Assembly: GCA_022829145.1 (NCBI GenBank)
Contig: CM040764.1
Coordinates: forward strand, 13,271,670 to 13,335,669
DNA: 64,000 nucleotides
Source of the DNA: Albula goreensis
Lineage: Eukaryota; Chordata; Actinopteri; Albuliformes; Albulidae
Direction of reading: 5' to 3'
Of this stretch, positions 1 through 11,998 are shown one piece after another. The notes beneath the pieces were generated by a model. That model made no database searches and was not told the DNA's origin. It was given only the letters and a program-made list of their open reading frames with translations. The translations under genes were made by a program, and so were the position numbers. Numbering within the stretch: the stretch's first letter is position 1; every line of letters starts with the position of its first letter.

Positions 1-253
1 AGTTAGCTTACAGATCCCAGCGCTATTGTGCCCTGCGGGTGCATGGAGGGGGCTGGAACCCGCGGCCGGCTCTCTGTTTTGTTGGCCCGTTCCAAAAGGG
101 GAGGGGAAACGGGATGTTCCGCCGTCCTCCTCCGCGGCACAATCGTTTCATCCGCCACAAAGGCGAGGGTCCCCTTTTTGACGTCCCCGAAAAAGCTGAC
201 CACTCATAAGACAGCCAGCAGTACCCAGTGTCTCTGTGGCTTGCCTGCATGCG

Positions 254-310
254 CGCACACACTCACACACACAATAACACACACTAACACACACACACAC
301 ACACACACAC
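254..310. repeat. CA/TG microsatellite
   Basis: Interrupted CA dinucleotide run ending in about 11 pure CA units. The frames read through it are low complexity and not real genes. Confidence 0.95.
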
Positions 311-1419
311 GTATGTTGGCATTACAATTCATGTCGTCAGCATTGGCTCCTGGTGCGAGCCGGCTGAACCCCTTTGACGAGCGTTTTCGGCCGTGATGCC
401 GGCCTTTTGTCGGCAAACGCACAGAGATCTCCGGGTCTGATCTTTCGGCGCCTTTGAAGTTGACTCCAATTTGTGTTTCCGTGGGGTCTGCACATTTTCG
501 CAGGCTGTTTTTTTTTGTAATGTGGACAGTATGTAGAGAAAACTGTCCTCAGTTTATCACAATGAGTTTTGATTTAGATTTTTTTTGTTTTTGGGCAAAA
601 TAATCTGGATGATCAAAGGCCTACGGGCATGTGTGCTTTGTGTCTCCCAGGCCCCGATTGACTATTGACGTTTTTAAAAACTGATGACTCAATATTTTAA
701 AACTCCATACCTTTCAGTTTATCACCTATTGATGATCTGCTCACATTATTCATGGTAAATTAATAATTGTAATGGTTATTATGTATCAAGACCAACGTAC
801 TGATACAACATACTGTACTGAATGTTTCTGTACAGTACAAACAAACTGTCTTATCTTCTGCTTATCGACAGATTATTACTTTTCATTTTCTTACAAGGAT
901 ACAGCTTTTAAAATGTCCTGCATACCCCTCTCTGAATTTCTTATTTACAAATTTGATCAAATTCTACAAATGTACATGACTTTTAAATCTTGAACGTTTC
1001 CCTACAGCCAGTCTTTAACGGGGACCTGTCAATGTATTATTTATTATTATTAAACATAAATAATTTTATGAAGTCATATTTGTTACTGTAATAATTTTCT
1101 GCATTTGTAAAGAGAGTCAAATGGAGTTGAGGTGGCTTCGGACAAAGGCCGTTTACCAATGTGCAATAAATGAAAACCATCAACCTGGCTGACTGTAATA
1201 TGTGATTGGTTTCTGTTATTATTTATATAACGAAAGTTCAGCTGAGAAAGACAAAAGTGATCTGAATCGACAATATTTTAATGGAGGAGATAAAAGCGTG
1301 GAAATGATCAATGGAGGCGGCTGGTGTGTGATCGTTAAGGGGACAGCTTTGAAGTAGGCAGGCTCTGTGTGATGTAGAGGACAATGCCTCCTTTGAGGGA
1401 CGGGCAGAATGGCAGACGT

Positions 1420-1800
1420 TCCCCCCTCCCTCCCTCCAGCCCCCCCCCATTTTTCCAAGCATTACAGTCCATGACCATCTCTTTCCCTAAGTTTCTCTCC
1501 AACGCTAATGAATTCAAACAACAACCTCCCCCCAACAACCCCATGCACACAAACCAGCACCAGCACCACTCACCCCCCCTCCACTCCCCTCCCCCCTCCT
1601 CCCTCCATTTCTCCTCCCCTCCCCTCCCTCTCTTTTCACAGAAACCAAACCACTTTTTAATTTCCAGCCTTGGCAAGTTGCTCTCGATTTGCTGTCACCG
1701 TCTTAATGAATTCAGCTGTTTGTGCATTGGCCACGGGAGCAATGTCCCCCTCCCCTTCCCTCTCAGTGCCCATACCCCCACCCCCCCCCCCCGTCATACC
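1420..1800. repeat. Polypyrimidine / C-rich tract upstream of prss56
   Basis: Repeated CCCTCC blocks at 1420-1450 and 1566-1635, and a run of C of about 14 near 1781-1795. The complementary strand is purine-rich with long G runs. The tract ends just before a TATA-like box, so it may be part of the proximal promoter. No coding content. Confidence 0.7.
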
Positions 1801-1810
1801 CTGAGGGACT

Positions 1811-1822
1811 CTATATATACCC
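1811..1822 (+). promoter_or_regulatory. prss56: TATA-like box of prss56
   Basis: CTATATATAC lies about 235 bases before the prss56 start codon. That predicts transcription starting near 1840-1850 and a 5' UTR of about 200 bases. The placement is inferred from sequence only. Confidence 0.5.
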
Positions 1823-2050
1823 CAGGCTACTACACGCACCTATTGTTCCCCTAAGTAAACTTGCAGACAGATGCCCTGCGCAGCAGTGTGGGAGCGAGCT
1901 AAGACACAGGGGAGGTGGGAGAGAGTCGCTACGGAAACCTCAAGACAAAAGCCATCGCGGGGGGATTTGTGGGGCTGAAGCCGAGCCCGAGCTGCTCAGT
2001 CCACCGCCTGTTTTCCGCCTCTTCCTCCTCCAAGGGTTGGTCTGGGAGAG

Positions 2051-5000
2051 ATGCTGCTGCCGGCGTCGCTGCTGCTGTTTTGTTTGGATTGCGGTCTGGC
2101 CGCGCCAGCAGGGAGGGAGGTTTACACCATGCCCCAGAGTGCGCTGCAAGGTAAGGTGCGCTCGGCGGCTCAGGAGGCTGGTCCCCCGGCTAGGGGGTGG
2201 GGGGATGCAGTGATGCTGAGATGCTGTCACATCCTCAGGCTCTGAGTCTCTGTAGCGCAGGAGGGGTTGATACAGCCAGCAGTCTACTGTAACCTGTGAG
2301 TTTGTTAGCGTTATCTCCTGTGCGCAGTGCTAACCAAAAATATAACTTTTCTGAATGGATGCATGTTTTATAACCAAGCATGAAGACCATTAACATTAAA
2401 TCTTAAATGAATAATCCTTGGAAAGTAGAGAAACTTGAAAGGCCATTTGACATTGTATTGAGATATTAATCCACCCCTCCTTTGTCAGAATGCTGAAAAT
2501 TCCTAAAAGATGTTCAAGAAGAAACTTCTTCCACTTGTTGTGCATTTTTGAAGACAAAGTTTAAGACAAAGTTGACTTTCTTGAATAAGTCCAGTATATC
2601 TGCAGCACTTATAATTATGCCGCTGAATCCTCTTGAACCTTCACCTTGGTCCATGCTGTATAGGTTAGCCTGATGCTGCAGAAAGCGGAAAGCACCTTAC
2701 AATTTCTGCTCTCTATCCAATCTTATCTTTTGCAACATAAATTCCAGTCAGACCAAACTGAATGATGGGATCGAGCCTATAGGTTTTTATATTTTTTAAC
2801 TAATGTACAATTTAACCATACTTTGTGTATTATTGCCTTGGTGTGTCTGTTTTCTCTGGGTTCTGTTGGGGTGGGGTGAGGAGTGGTCACTGACACTAGG
2901 TAGTGTGAGAAGGCTTTTTAAATGGATTATATAGAAATAGAATTAATGTACAACGCAGATTGATTATCAGTGGTGGAGGATGCTCTTTATTTGAAAGAAG
3001 TGACATGTCCCACTCTCAGTAACGTGATGGGGTTCTCATTTCTTGGAAACACTTCATTTCACATCCTCTGGTGTTGAGATGAGGAGCATGATGGCATGCC
3101 GTTTGAGAGCGGGGGTGCAGCAGTGCCGTTAAGCATTGACCGCTGCAGTGGTAGTGGGCAGCAGTGACAGGAGTGGGCGCAACACGGTCTCAGTCCCCTC
3201 GCCCATCTCTACCCCAAGCCTCATCAGAGATGCCGTTCCCCCACACACTAATTAAATCTTCAATCGGCTTTGTAGTTGTTAGCGGCCCTCTGTAATGGAG
3301 CATTCAGGGGACAGTGCTGAGGGGGTTTGGGGAAGAGAGGGGTTGGGGGTTGGGGGTTGGCGGCACATTTGAAGCTGGTCCCTGGCTTCTTCTGCAGCGC
3401 TCGGAGCGTGAGCTCGCTCTCTCGCAAAGCGCCAGCATGTTCCGCAGCTCGGTGAGAACGAGGACACATCGCCCTGGGTGTGCTCTGAACTGTCCCGCTA
3501 ACCAACGGTGTAGTCATGCTCTCAAGACTGCTCTCCCCGCCATGCTGCGCCGTACAATATTTCTCCTCCAAAAACAAAAAACAAAAACGCCACTGTTGAG
3601 CCAGTTAAACACTCTGCTAGTTGTTGTTGAATGGTTCAAAGATGGAAACAGCACTCCTTGTGTGTAGCAGTTTGAGCCATTCCAGGTCAAGACCCAGAAT
3701 GGATGAATCCACTTTACCCCTGGGAGTCTTAGTTCCATATCTGCTGATTGCATAGGTTCACTGCATCAGTCTGTCATGTTTGTCCCCCTGTATCACAGCA
3801 CTAGCTCATGAAATCCCCTTCTCTCTCCCTCCTCCTCCTTTGTTTTTTCGGCACAGCCCTGTCTGAGAGGGGCACTGTGGTGCTGGAGGCGGCCCTGACC
3901 AGTGCCCTGTCGGCCCTGGAGCAGGCGGTGTCAGACCGCAACCGGGCTGAGTCCGGCTGCCGGGGCTGCGTTCCCTGCCTCTTTCAGGACTGCGGACAGC
4001 GCTCGGGACCCTGTGGTAAGAAAGAACCTCCATCCAGTCCCAATGTCACAAAAAAAATGTCAAAATGAAGCAAATCAGTTTGTGGGATGGATGTCAAAAT
4101 GGCAACCAAAAAGGGTTTGGAGATTTATAGCTGAATTGTGTCCCATTTATGACACTCGAGTCCTACAGCTCTGCTTAGCACTTCACTAACAGCTAAGCGT
4201 TTTCAGAAAAAATGTTCGTCCCTCTATGGATGTCCCACTTTCTCCTCAACGAATCTTTGATGTTTTTCATTGTTAACTCCAAGCTGGATTTTTTCTTATC
4301 AAATCAATCGACAAATATGTCATGGAGGAGAGTGAAATCCAGCATTACAAAAACATTGCTTCATTCTAGGACACTCTGAGAGAGTGAACTTCAATTCCTT
4401 CACTGAGAGCAAAAAAGTAGGCCTGCAAGGATTCAGAATTCAAGTATGGCTTGAAATAGAGATATATTTTATATTCCAAATGAGCTTTACGATAGCAGTA
4501 GGTTTTTAAGAAACTGCAGCCAATGGTTGTTGGTTTACTGGCAAACTGCATCTGAGTTAGCTCCCTTATCTGGATTGTGATCATGTCTTTACTCTAATTG
4601 CCTGTGCTGTTGTGTGTTAGTTCTGTTGAAAAACCTGTGAACCAGGAAACAAGTATAATTTAAAAATTATTATCTAAAACACAATGAATAAATAAGTGCT
4701 GTAAATGGGGAAATACAAATGAGGAAGTAAAGTGGAGGGTATTACATGTATCCAGCCAGGATAATGGGCTCCCCCTATTAAGTCTGGTTGTTTCCATAGA
4801 TTTTTCCATTCTTCCCTGTTAAAGCTGGGGATCTACTGTAAAGCATATTTAAGGAGAATGTTTTATCTGGATAAATGTGATATGATTTGATTTGATTTGC
4901 CTCCTTCGCAGGACACTCTCCCGATGTGTCCTCCACCGAGCCGAGCTGTGAGGTCATGGGTCAGGCGCAGAGGCTGACAGACGAGAGGGAGCGTAACTGG

Positions 5001-8000
5001 GCGCTGAGCCAGGCGTGCGGCTTCTACCGGCGACGTTGCCCAGCGACGGAACAGGGAAAGGACAGCTGCGTGCGAGTGATGGGGGAAAGCTGCAGCGCCC
5101 GCGTCCTGCAGTGCAGCCTCCTCAACACCATGCACAGCCTGGAGCCCGCCGCACAAACTAAAGCACAAGGTACTGAAGAAGAGCCCTTTAACCAGAGATA
5201 CTTCCCCGCTAGCACACAACATCATTCAATCTTTCACAGTTTTGTAAGACAGGCTGTGTGAAATTTTGTGGTTGACAACATCTTAAAAAACCATGTTTAA
5301 AACAACTTTAGCTAAGGTTATATCCCCTGATAATTTGTCCAGAAATTAAACCAGGTGTATTTATGCAATGTGAAAATATTTTGAGGAAACATACTAGAGA
5401 TGTTGATCATGAATTTTATCTCAGTATATTTCATTAATCATTTTGGGAGTATCCATTTTGGGAGTATTTTGCAAATTGACTCCCAAAGTGTAACATTGAT
5501 CGGTCCATTATCAAAGCTGACGGGTTGCTTGGTTCCCCCCTTCCCCCAGTCTGTGGGCAGCGGGTCTCGGTGGTACAGAACCTCACCCAGCCTCGCTCCA
5601 GGATCGTAGGGGGCTCTCCGGCCGCCCCGGGTAGCTGGCCCTGGCTGGTCAACCTGCGGCTGGACGGTGGCCTAATGTGTGGGGGCGTCCTGGTGGACAG
5701 CTCCTGGGTGGTGACAGCCGCACACTGTTTCTCTGGGTGAGTGCTTTAGCCATGTCCAGGCACTGCCACTGCCGTCAAATCATCTCACACTGCTGACCAC
5801 TAACAGACGACAAATATTTAAGCTGTAGTAGCTTTATTCCATCTCAAATGATTGGTGGCTCGAGAGGAGAGTAAACTGAATACTCATCCAGGCTTGCTTG
5901 CTGTTTTGAATATTTATTTTGATACTGTTATTGGCTGCATAATATGCATCACTAAAACACTCTGATTACTGTGTTTGGTTGTTCAGAAGCCGAGGTGAGA
6001 ATTACTGGACGGCAGTGGTGGGAGAGTTTGACATCACCAAAACCGACCCTGATGAGCAAGTCATGAAGGTCAACCGCATCATCACCCATCCCAAGGTAAG
6101 AGCAGACATGGACACCAACGTTTCATGTTTTCATGGGTAAAGGAAAGTCCAGTAACTGATTAATTCACATTGTTTTTGGTATTTGCATTGTTTTCTACCC
6201 CACGCATAGCTGTCTTTGTCCTTGTGCTGTCAAACGTCTCAGTCTCTTCTCTCTGTCTACAGTTTAACCCAAAGACCTTCAACAACGACATAGCTCTGGT
6301 GGAGCTGACATCCCCAGTGGTCCTCTCAGACCGTGTCACCCCGGTCTGTCTGCCGTCTGGACAGGAGCCACCTGTGGGGTCCCCTTGCTTAGTGGCAGGC
6401 TGGGGGTCCATGTATGAAGGTATGAGGAAGAACTCAGAAAGCGGAACGTTCAGTGCTATTCCTTCAACAAATTGCAATTCCCCTTGAAGACACACAGGGG
6501 AGAGCGCTGTATCGTCTTTACTTTAATAACACTGATCTCTGTTGGTCCACCTATTTCTAGATGGGCCCCCCGCGGACCTAGTGATGGAGGCCAAGGTGCC
6601 CCTCCTTCCTCAAAACACCTGCAGGAGTGCCCTGGGGAAAGAGCTGGTCACCAACACCATGTTCTGCGCTGGCTACCTCTCAGGGGGCATCGACTCCTGT
6701 CAGGTGAGTGCCGTACACCCCCTCATCTTAGGCATATTATATTCAAACTACCTTAACTACCACAATTTTAATGAACTGTGGCTCTCCAACTCTTCACGAC
6801 CTTTATGATAACAGTTGATACAGGTAGATACAACTGAAATTTCTGCTCTCTGAGTTGAAAAAAACTGTATACATCATGAATGAGGTCACAGCTTTAAAGC
6901 TCTCTGTTCTCTGCTCACTGCACAGGGTGATTCTGGGGGACCCTTGATCCACCAGGACCGAATTTCGGGGCGCTTTCATCTGTATGGCATCACCTCATGG
7001 GGTGACGGGTGCGGGGAGAAGGGGAAGCCCGGCGTGTACACTCGGGTCATGGCCTTCTCTGACTGGATACTTGCTGAGATTCAGAGTGAGTCACGAGAAT
7101 ACAGCTATTAACATCTATCCAAATATCCAGAACTGCCAGCTTGTAATATATTCTCCAGACCAGTGATGTCTTTGTATTTTCTCAGTCATGGATGCAAGTC
7201 GAAAGTATTTTGGGGAAAGTGTGGTGAAACTGCTGGGTGATTCTGCCTCACTTTAGCTGCATACATCCAACACACTCTCCCTTTGGCTTTAATCTCAGAG
7301 TCCTCGGGGAGCCGGGAGCCCACATGTCCTGAGCTGTTGAAGACGTCCGAATTGTCTGAAGAGCAGCAGAGGTCAGAGTTCAGCTCTCTGTGCCGTTTCT
7401 ACTCCCTCTCCTGCCCCCCTTCCCAGGGCGCTGCCGCTTGCGCCAGACTGGCAGAGGACAAGTGCCGCAGCCGCTTCAAGAAATGCCGTGAGTTTCCCCA
7501 TCGTTTAACTTAGTCCTCCTAAATCATAAACAAGGAACGTGGCTGCATTCAGTTTGTATCACTAACAAGCTGCTTGTATGACAATGGTAGTTTGTTTCAG
7601 TGGTTAGTCTAATGGACAGTAATCAGGCAGGTTTCCAGTGGTCAGTCTGTCTATCAAGTTTGTCAATAAATTGTCATTGGCTGTTTTTTTTTTTTTGCAA
7701 TGGAAATGTTTTCCATCTCTATGTTTTCTGTAGCCTAAGTCAATTTAATTCTAAATCCCACTCCATTTGGAAGGGGTACTATAACTCAGATTTGGACTCT
7801 GATTGTCTGATTATGCTAAAACTGAAAGCACTCTCATTGGATGGGCTGTGCAGTATGTTTGGAACTGAAGCGCTCTCATCTGTTGGTGGTTTTGGTCCTT
7901 CATTTCCAGAGCTGCGCTCCTTCCTGCAGACACTGCTGGACCTGCTCCAGCGTGCAGAAGACTACATCAGGGACAAAGTAGACCTGACCTTCTTCACACA

Positions 8001-10488
8001 AACCCTGCCCCAGCTAGTGGAGCACATTTACAGCACCGCCTTCCCCGCCCGTGAACGCAGAGAGGCTCCAGCACAAACAGGTACACTACCACGGCCATTG
8101 TTGCTGATTTAAAAGGTCCTGATCCATGCAATTGAGTCAGTATACATCACATATTGTTCATCATTAGTAACCTCAAATGTAAAGGAACTACACCATTTGC
8201 TAAGGATACAACTCAGTACAATTTGTTTTGTAAAACACAAAAAAAAAATGGTGAGTAGATATTTTTACATTGAGTAACACGTGTATTATTTCAAAAGAAC
8301 AGGTAGGAGCTACCGTCATGCCAGAGGAAGTGGGTCTTCACTTGCCCCCTTTTTTCAAAGAGGTTGGTCCTCTTGTGGAAGACTGGGCCAATTACCTGAG
8401 GGGAGTTGGTGAGGATATGAGCCAAAATTCAAATGCCCAAAACACCAAACCATCGCTCCGGGAGAAAAGCCTTTTTCTGCAGGTAAACTCAGATGGCTTG
8501 ATTGTAAATATGAACAAAGTCTATCTCCCCTCAGGCTTCAGTATCAGTAGGATTATTCACAAATTCCATCACAGACTGGGTTGGGATTTCTGGCAGAAAT
8601 TAAGCAAACCTTTGACTGACCGCTCATGGTGTTTGACCTTCAGGTTGAGGATAGCGCCCTCCATCGCCTCGAGGGGGAATATCGGTCTCTGATCAGCCAG
8701 CTTCGATCTCGGCTGGGCACTACTGAGGTGGATCCCGGTCTCCACCAAGAGGAGGATGACGACATCACCGCATCACCTACAGCCGCAAGACCGTCGCCTT
8801 CCCACACCTCCCGTCACCCTCAGGGACCTATGTCGGTCTTCACTGTAAATCCAGATGTCGAAGTGTCCACTGCAGGAACTAGTCCGGGAATTTCAGCATC
8901 CGCAACTGCTACATCTCAGGAAGTATCTGAGGCTCATGATCCCCAAACATGGGGAGCGCCTGGGTCAGCCCCTCTCTCGGACACCCCTGACCCAAACAAA
9001 CCACCGACTTCTGACCCCTCCCAGATGTTTCTCCACCGTTCTCCAACGCTTCAACCTTTCAACAGAAACCCAGTCACCAGAAGGCAACCAGGTGGGCCTT
9101 TTCACAAAGACCTTACTGCCACATTAATGCTGCTGACTTCAGTATTCACTAACAATTTTTATCTCCACTGACACAAACAGAAGTACAGTGCAGTGCCTTT
9201 GTACTTAAAGTAAAGGTCATTGAGCAAAGTTCTAAGGTTTGGGTTGTGGTCCTCAGTTCTGGGTTCAGTAGTTTTCATTACTCATCTATCGATAATGAAA
9301 GAAAATTATAGATTCTTTTAATTGTTTTGCCTACATACATATGAGATAATGCAGCAATGGCGCAAACATATTTCCATGTCGGACTAATTTGAATATTGAC
9401 ATTGAAGATATATGTGAGATATGTGATGTGAACTTTCAATGTCAAAATCTGCAAAAATTCAAATACTTTTCACTGCGCTGTACCTCTAAAAGTGCCACAC
9501 TTGGGCACTGCATGAATATCTTCAGGCTGATTAGAGTTGACGCTGGGAAATTTTGACACTAAATGACCGATTCATTCATTTTCAGCAAGCCGGAGAAGGA
9601 GAGGTCTGAGGAAGAGGCAAGTTACTGGGGCAAACAGCAAAGGTAAATGAGTCTTTCTGTTCTTTTGAATTGGCGTTAATTAGGATGACAGTGATAAGAT
9701 GTAACTGCGTATGCGTCTTTCACTTTCATTTTGAAAAATTATGCATTTCATTTGTGTAATGTATCAGACAGAGGAAAAACTCTGTTCACATCTGAGTAAG
9801 GATACTGTAAAATTGAAAAAAAAAAAAAGCAAAGTTGGTTAGAAGGATCAAAGAGTGGAAAGCAGTATAAGCCCTAAATAGGGGCTCAGTTGTGTTGCAC
9901 TGTCCAACAACTTAGAAATGGACAGACTAATAGCTGACTATGTGTTTGTTTGTTTGACAGTATGCCCTGGGGTTGTGGAGTCAACACAGAAAGTCAGTGT
10001 GGTCAGACAAACATATCGCTGGGTCCTGGGAATCCCAAGCAAAAACCTCAGCATGAACTTCCAAGAGGTGAGCCTAAGTTTGCCTTCCATGTTTTTAACA
10101 GGCCACAAAACACTGACACAATGCAACCTGTAGGTGGAGACAAAACTATGGCTTCATGGACAACTCACAGACCACTGACATCACGCTGGATTACCATGGA
10201 TATTTTGTTATACCACACTAGATAATTCACTGGTTACAGAGGTTTCAATCCTATTGATCATTTTGCTTTTATGATTATGACCAACAGGTTGTCTTTCTCT
10301 CTGACTCCTTACAGGTTCTGGTGGATCTGGCCTCCAAGAACGAGAGAGGCTTGTACCAAGCGCGGGTGAGGGCCACGGTCGCAGGGCGGCCCCTCACCTT
10401 CTACAGCCTGGTGGGACTGGAGAATGAGGCCTTCTACCGGAGCATGCCCCGGGTCATTGCCATGGCGCTGGACACACTCAAGGCATGA
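2051..10488 (+). CDS. prss56: Serine protease 56, 15 coding exons
   Basis: Exons: 2051-2150, 3857-4015, 4912-5169, 5550-5736, 5987-6095, 6263-6419, 6561-6703, 6926-7085, 7299-7487, 7910-8080, 8307-8482, 8644-9091, 9586-9642, 9961-10067, 10315-10488. All introns are GT-AG and phases close, giving 864 residues. There is a signal peptide at residues 1-18. The trypsin-like domain starts at R190/IVGG, with His231 (TAAHC), Asp280 (NDIAL) and Ser374 (GDSGGP). Asp368 in DSCQGDSGG predicts cleavage after Arg/Lys. Six-cysteine modules lie on both sides (residues 99-154 and 434-487). Residues 604-752 are Pro/Ser/Thr-rich, followed by a basic run (RRRRGLRKR) and a conserved C-terminal domain (772-864). 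Human PRSS56 is about 600 residues; the extra length is exon 3 and the exon 11-13 region. The mammalian gene is linked to small-eye phenotypes. The exon 11 start could be 8310 instead of 8307. Confidence 0.95.
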
Positions 10489-11110
10489 ACTTGCCCAAAT
10501 GAGACTCTGCCTAATAGTGCGGACAAATGCCAGTACAGGCATTCAGTCCTCTTCTGCGGAAATGTCGGTTTCTCAAAAGACTGCGGAACTCACATGCATG
10601 CAGAAGTGCTGCCTTTGACAGAACTTTCCTTGGCAAAAAAAGCTTGTTTCTTTAGTATGGCATCCATCTAAAGATTAGTGCCTCTTCTGGTATCACCTCC
10701 TTACACTTTTCCTGGCTCACCTGAAACTATTTATCTGAGTGTGACAGAACAGAATTTTTTTAAAGAGCACCCCATAACTGCCAGTCAAGCTACATGCTGG
10801 AAAATTGTAAATGTTAAGTGAATGTTCAGGAAATTTCTGAGGACAACCTGTTTTATTTCCAGCTACTGCAATTGGTCACTGGTATAATTACCCATGTTGT
10901 AAGTTAGGGGCCTGTTTAATGGAACAGTTTTGTGTTGATGTTTGTTAAATAACTTATTCAAAATGGCTGTTTTTACAATGGTTGAACCTTGTGAAAAAAG
11001 CTGAATGTATATATCCTGTAATTTACATTTTGGACGTATTTATTTGTAAATAGAGAAATACTGTATTTTTGTAAAAAAAAATAAATAAAAATAAATTTAT
11101 TATTAAAATA
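10489..11110 (+). other. prss56: prss56 3' UTR with poly(A) signal
   Basis: AT-rich sequence follows the TGA. Overlapping AATAAA signals sit at about 11080-11096, so the transcript probably ends near 11110. No other gene is seen up to the chrnd promoter. Confidence 0.65.
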
Positions 11111-11916
11111 TTTCAAATATCTGTTTCCTACTTAATGTACATATAAAAAATGTGGAATCACAAGAAATACTAGGCATAACATGTATGGACATCAGCATGC
11201 AGTTTCATCAGCTGAAACTGCAGTCATTAAGAACTCTACAGAGTCAGATTCCATAGCTGGATTGCTGTGTAAACCCCTCAATACAAAATGGACAACTGAC
11301 AATTTGTGAGACAGAGACCTTCAAACAAACTTAATCCCAAACCAGTATAAGAAGTGAGAACAGTGTGTTAGATCCCCTTTGTTTGTGGCCCACTGCAGCT
11401 CAAAACAGGCCAGCCCCTGGAAATGATCCTGATGACCAATCCAAACCTGCTACAGAATTAGAAAAGCTACGTGTCCCAGATTTAGCCGTTTTGCTCATGT
11501 TATTCAAACACTTTCCTCATTGTGATTCTCGTCCCTACATATGTACACCATTGGCATCTCCAAGGTCATTCAGTCATCTAGTGACTGGCAAGGCAAAGTA
11601 ATCTCTCAGATCCCAGACAGATTTGCTGGTGTGGATGAATCCTCGGCGTATATAAAACAGAAATGGCTGCTAGGTTAATCTCGGCCATCTGAAGTTACAA
11701 CGTGCAAATCCGTCACCAAGTCACATGATCAATGTACATATTTGATGGTCAAAAAAAGGATACCTTTTGGTCTCCATGCAGAATGTCCTCTCATGCCCTA
11801 GAGCCCCACTCCCGCCCCCCAGCACTATCAGCCCTGATATGAGCCTACCCCTTCCCTAATGCCCCCTGTCTGACAGGATGTGGAGGATCGCATGTCGGCT
11901 CTCAGCACCGTTTCCT
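11111..11916. other. Intergenic prss56-chrnd
   Basis: About 0.8 kb between the prss56 poly(A) signal and the chrnd E-boxes. I see no coding exon, RNA gene or repeat family here. The short frame at 11365-11601 lacks any family signature. Confidence 0.5.
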
Positions 11917-11932
11917 CACCTGTTGCCATCTG
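11917..11932 (+). promoter_or_regulatory. chrnd: E-box pair upstream of chrnd
   Basis: CACCTG (11917-11922) and CATCTG (11927-11932) lie 67-82 bases before the start codon. Paired E-boxes bound by MyoD-family factors are the known muscle control element of acetylcholine receptor subunit genes. The assignment here rests on motif and position. Confidence 0.55.
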
Positions 11933-11998
11933 TCAGGCTGGAATAGATTCCATGCTCACTGTGATGAACCCTCATACTGCAGCGCGTCAGGACGGAGT

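Larger units (their letters stand above)
1..1812. other. Upstream region of prss56, no gene recognised
   Basis: The first 420 bases are GC-rich with several CpGs and then a CA microsatellite. The next 800 bases are AT-rich. From about 1400 to 1800 the plus strand is strongly C/T-rich. The open frames here have no family resemblance, and several are low complexity. In human the neighbour on this side of PRSS56 is ECEL1; nothing here looks like an ECEL1 coding exon. Confidence 0.5.

Noticed and set aside
8303..8306. Alternative acceptor ACAG at 8302 for prss56 exon 11
   Set aside because: It would put the exon out of phase with exon 10. The acceptor ending at 8306 keeps the frame.
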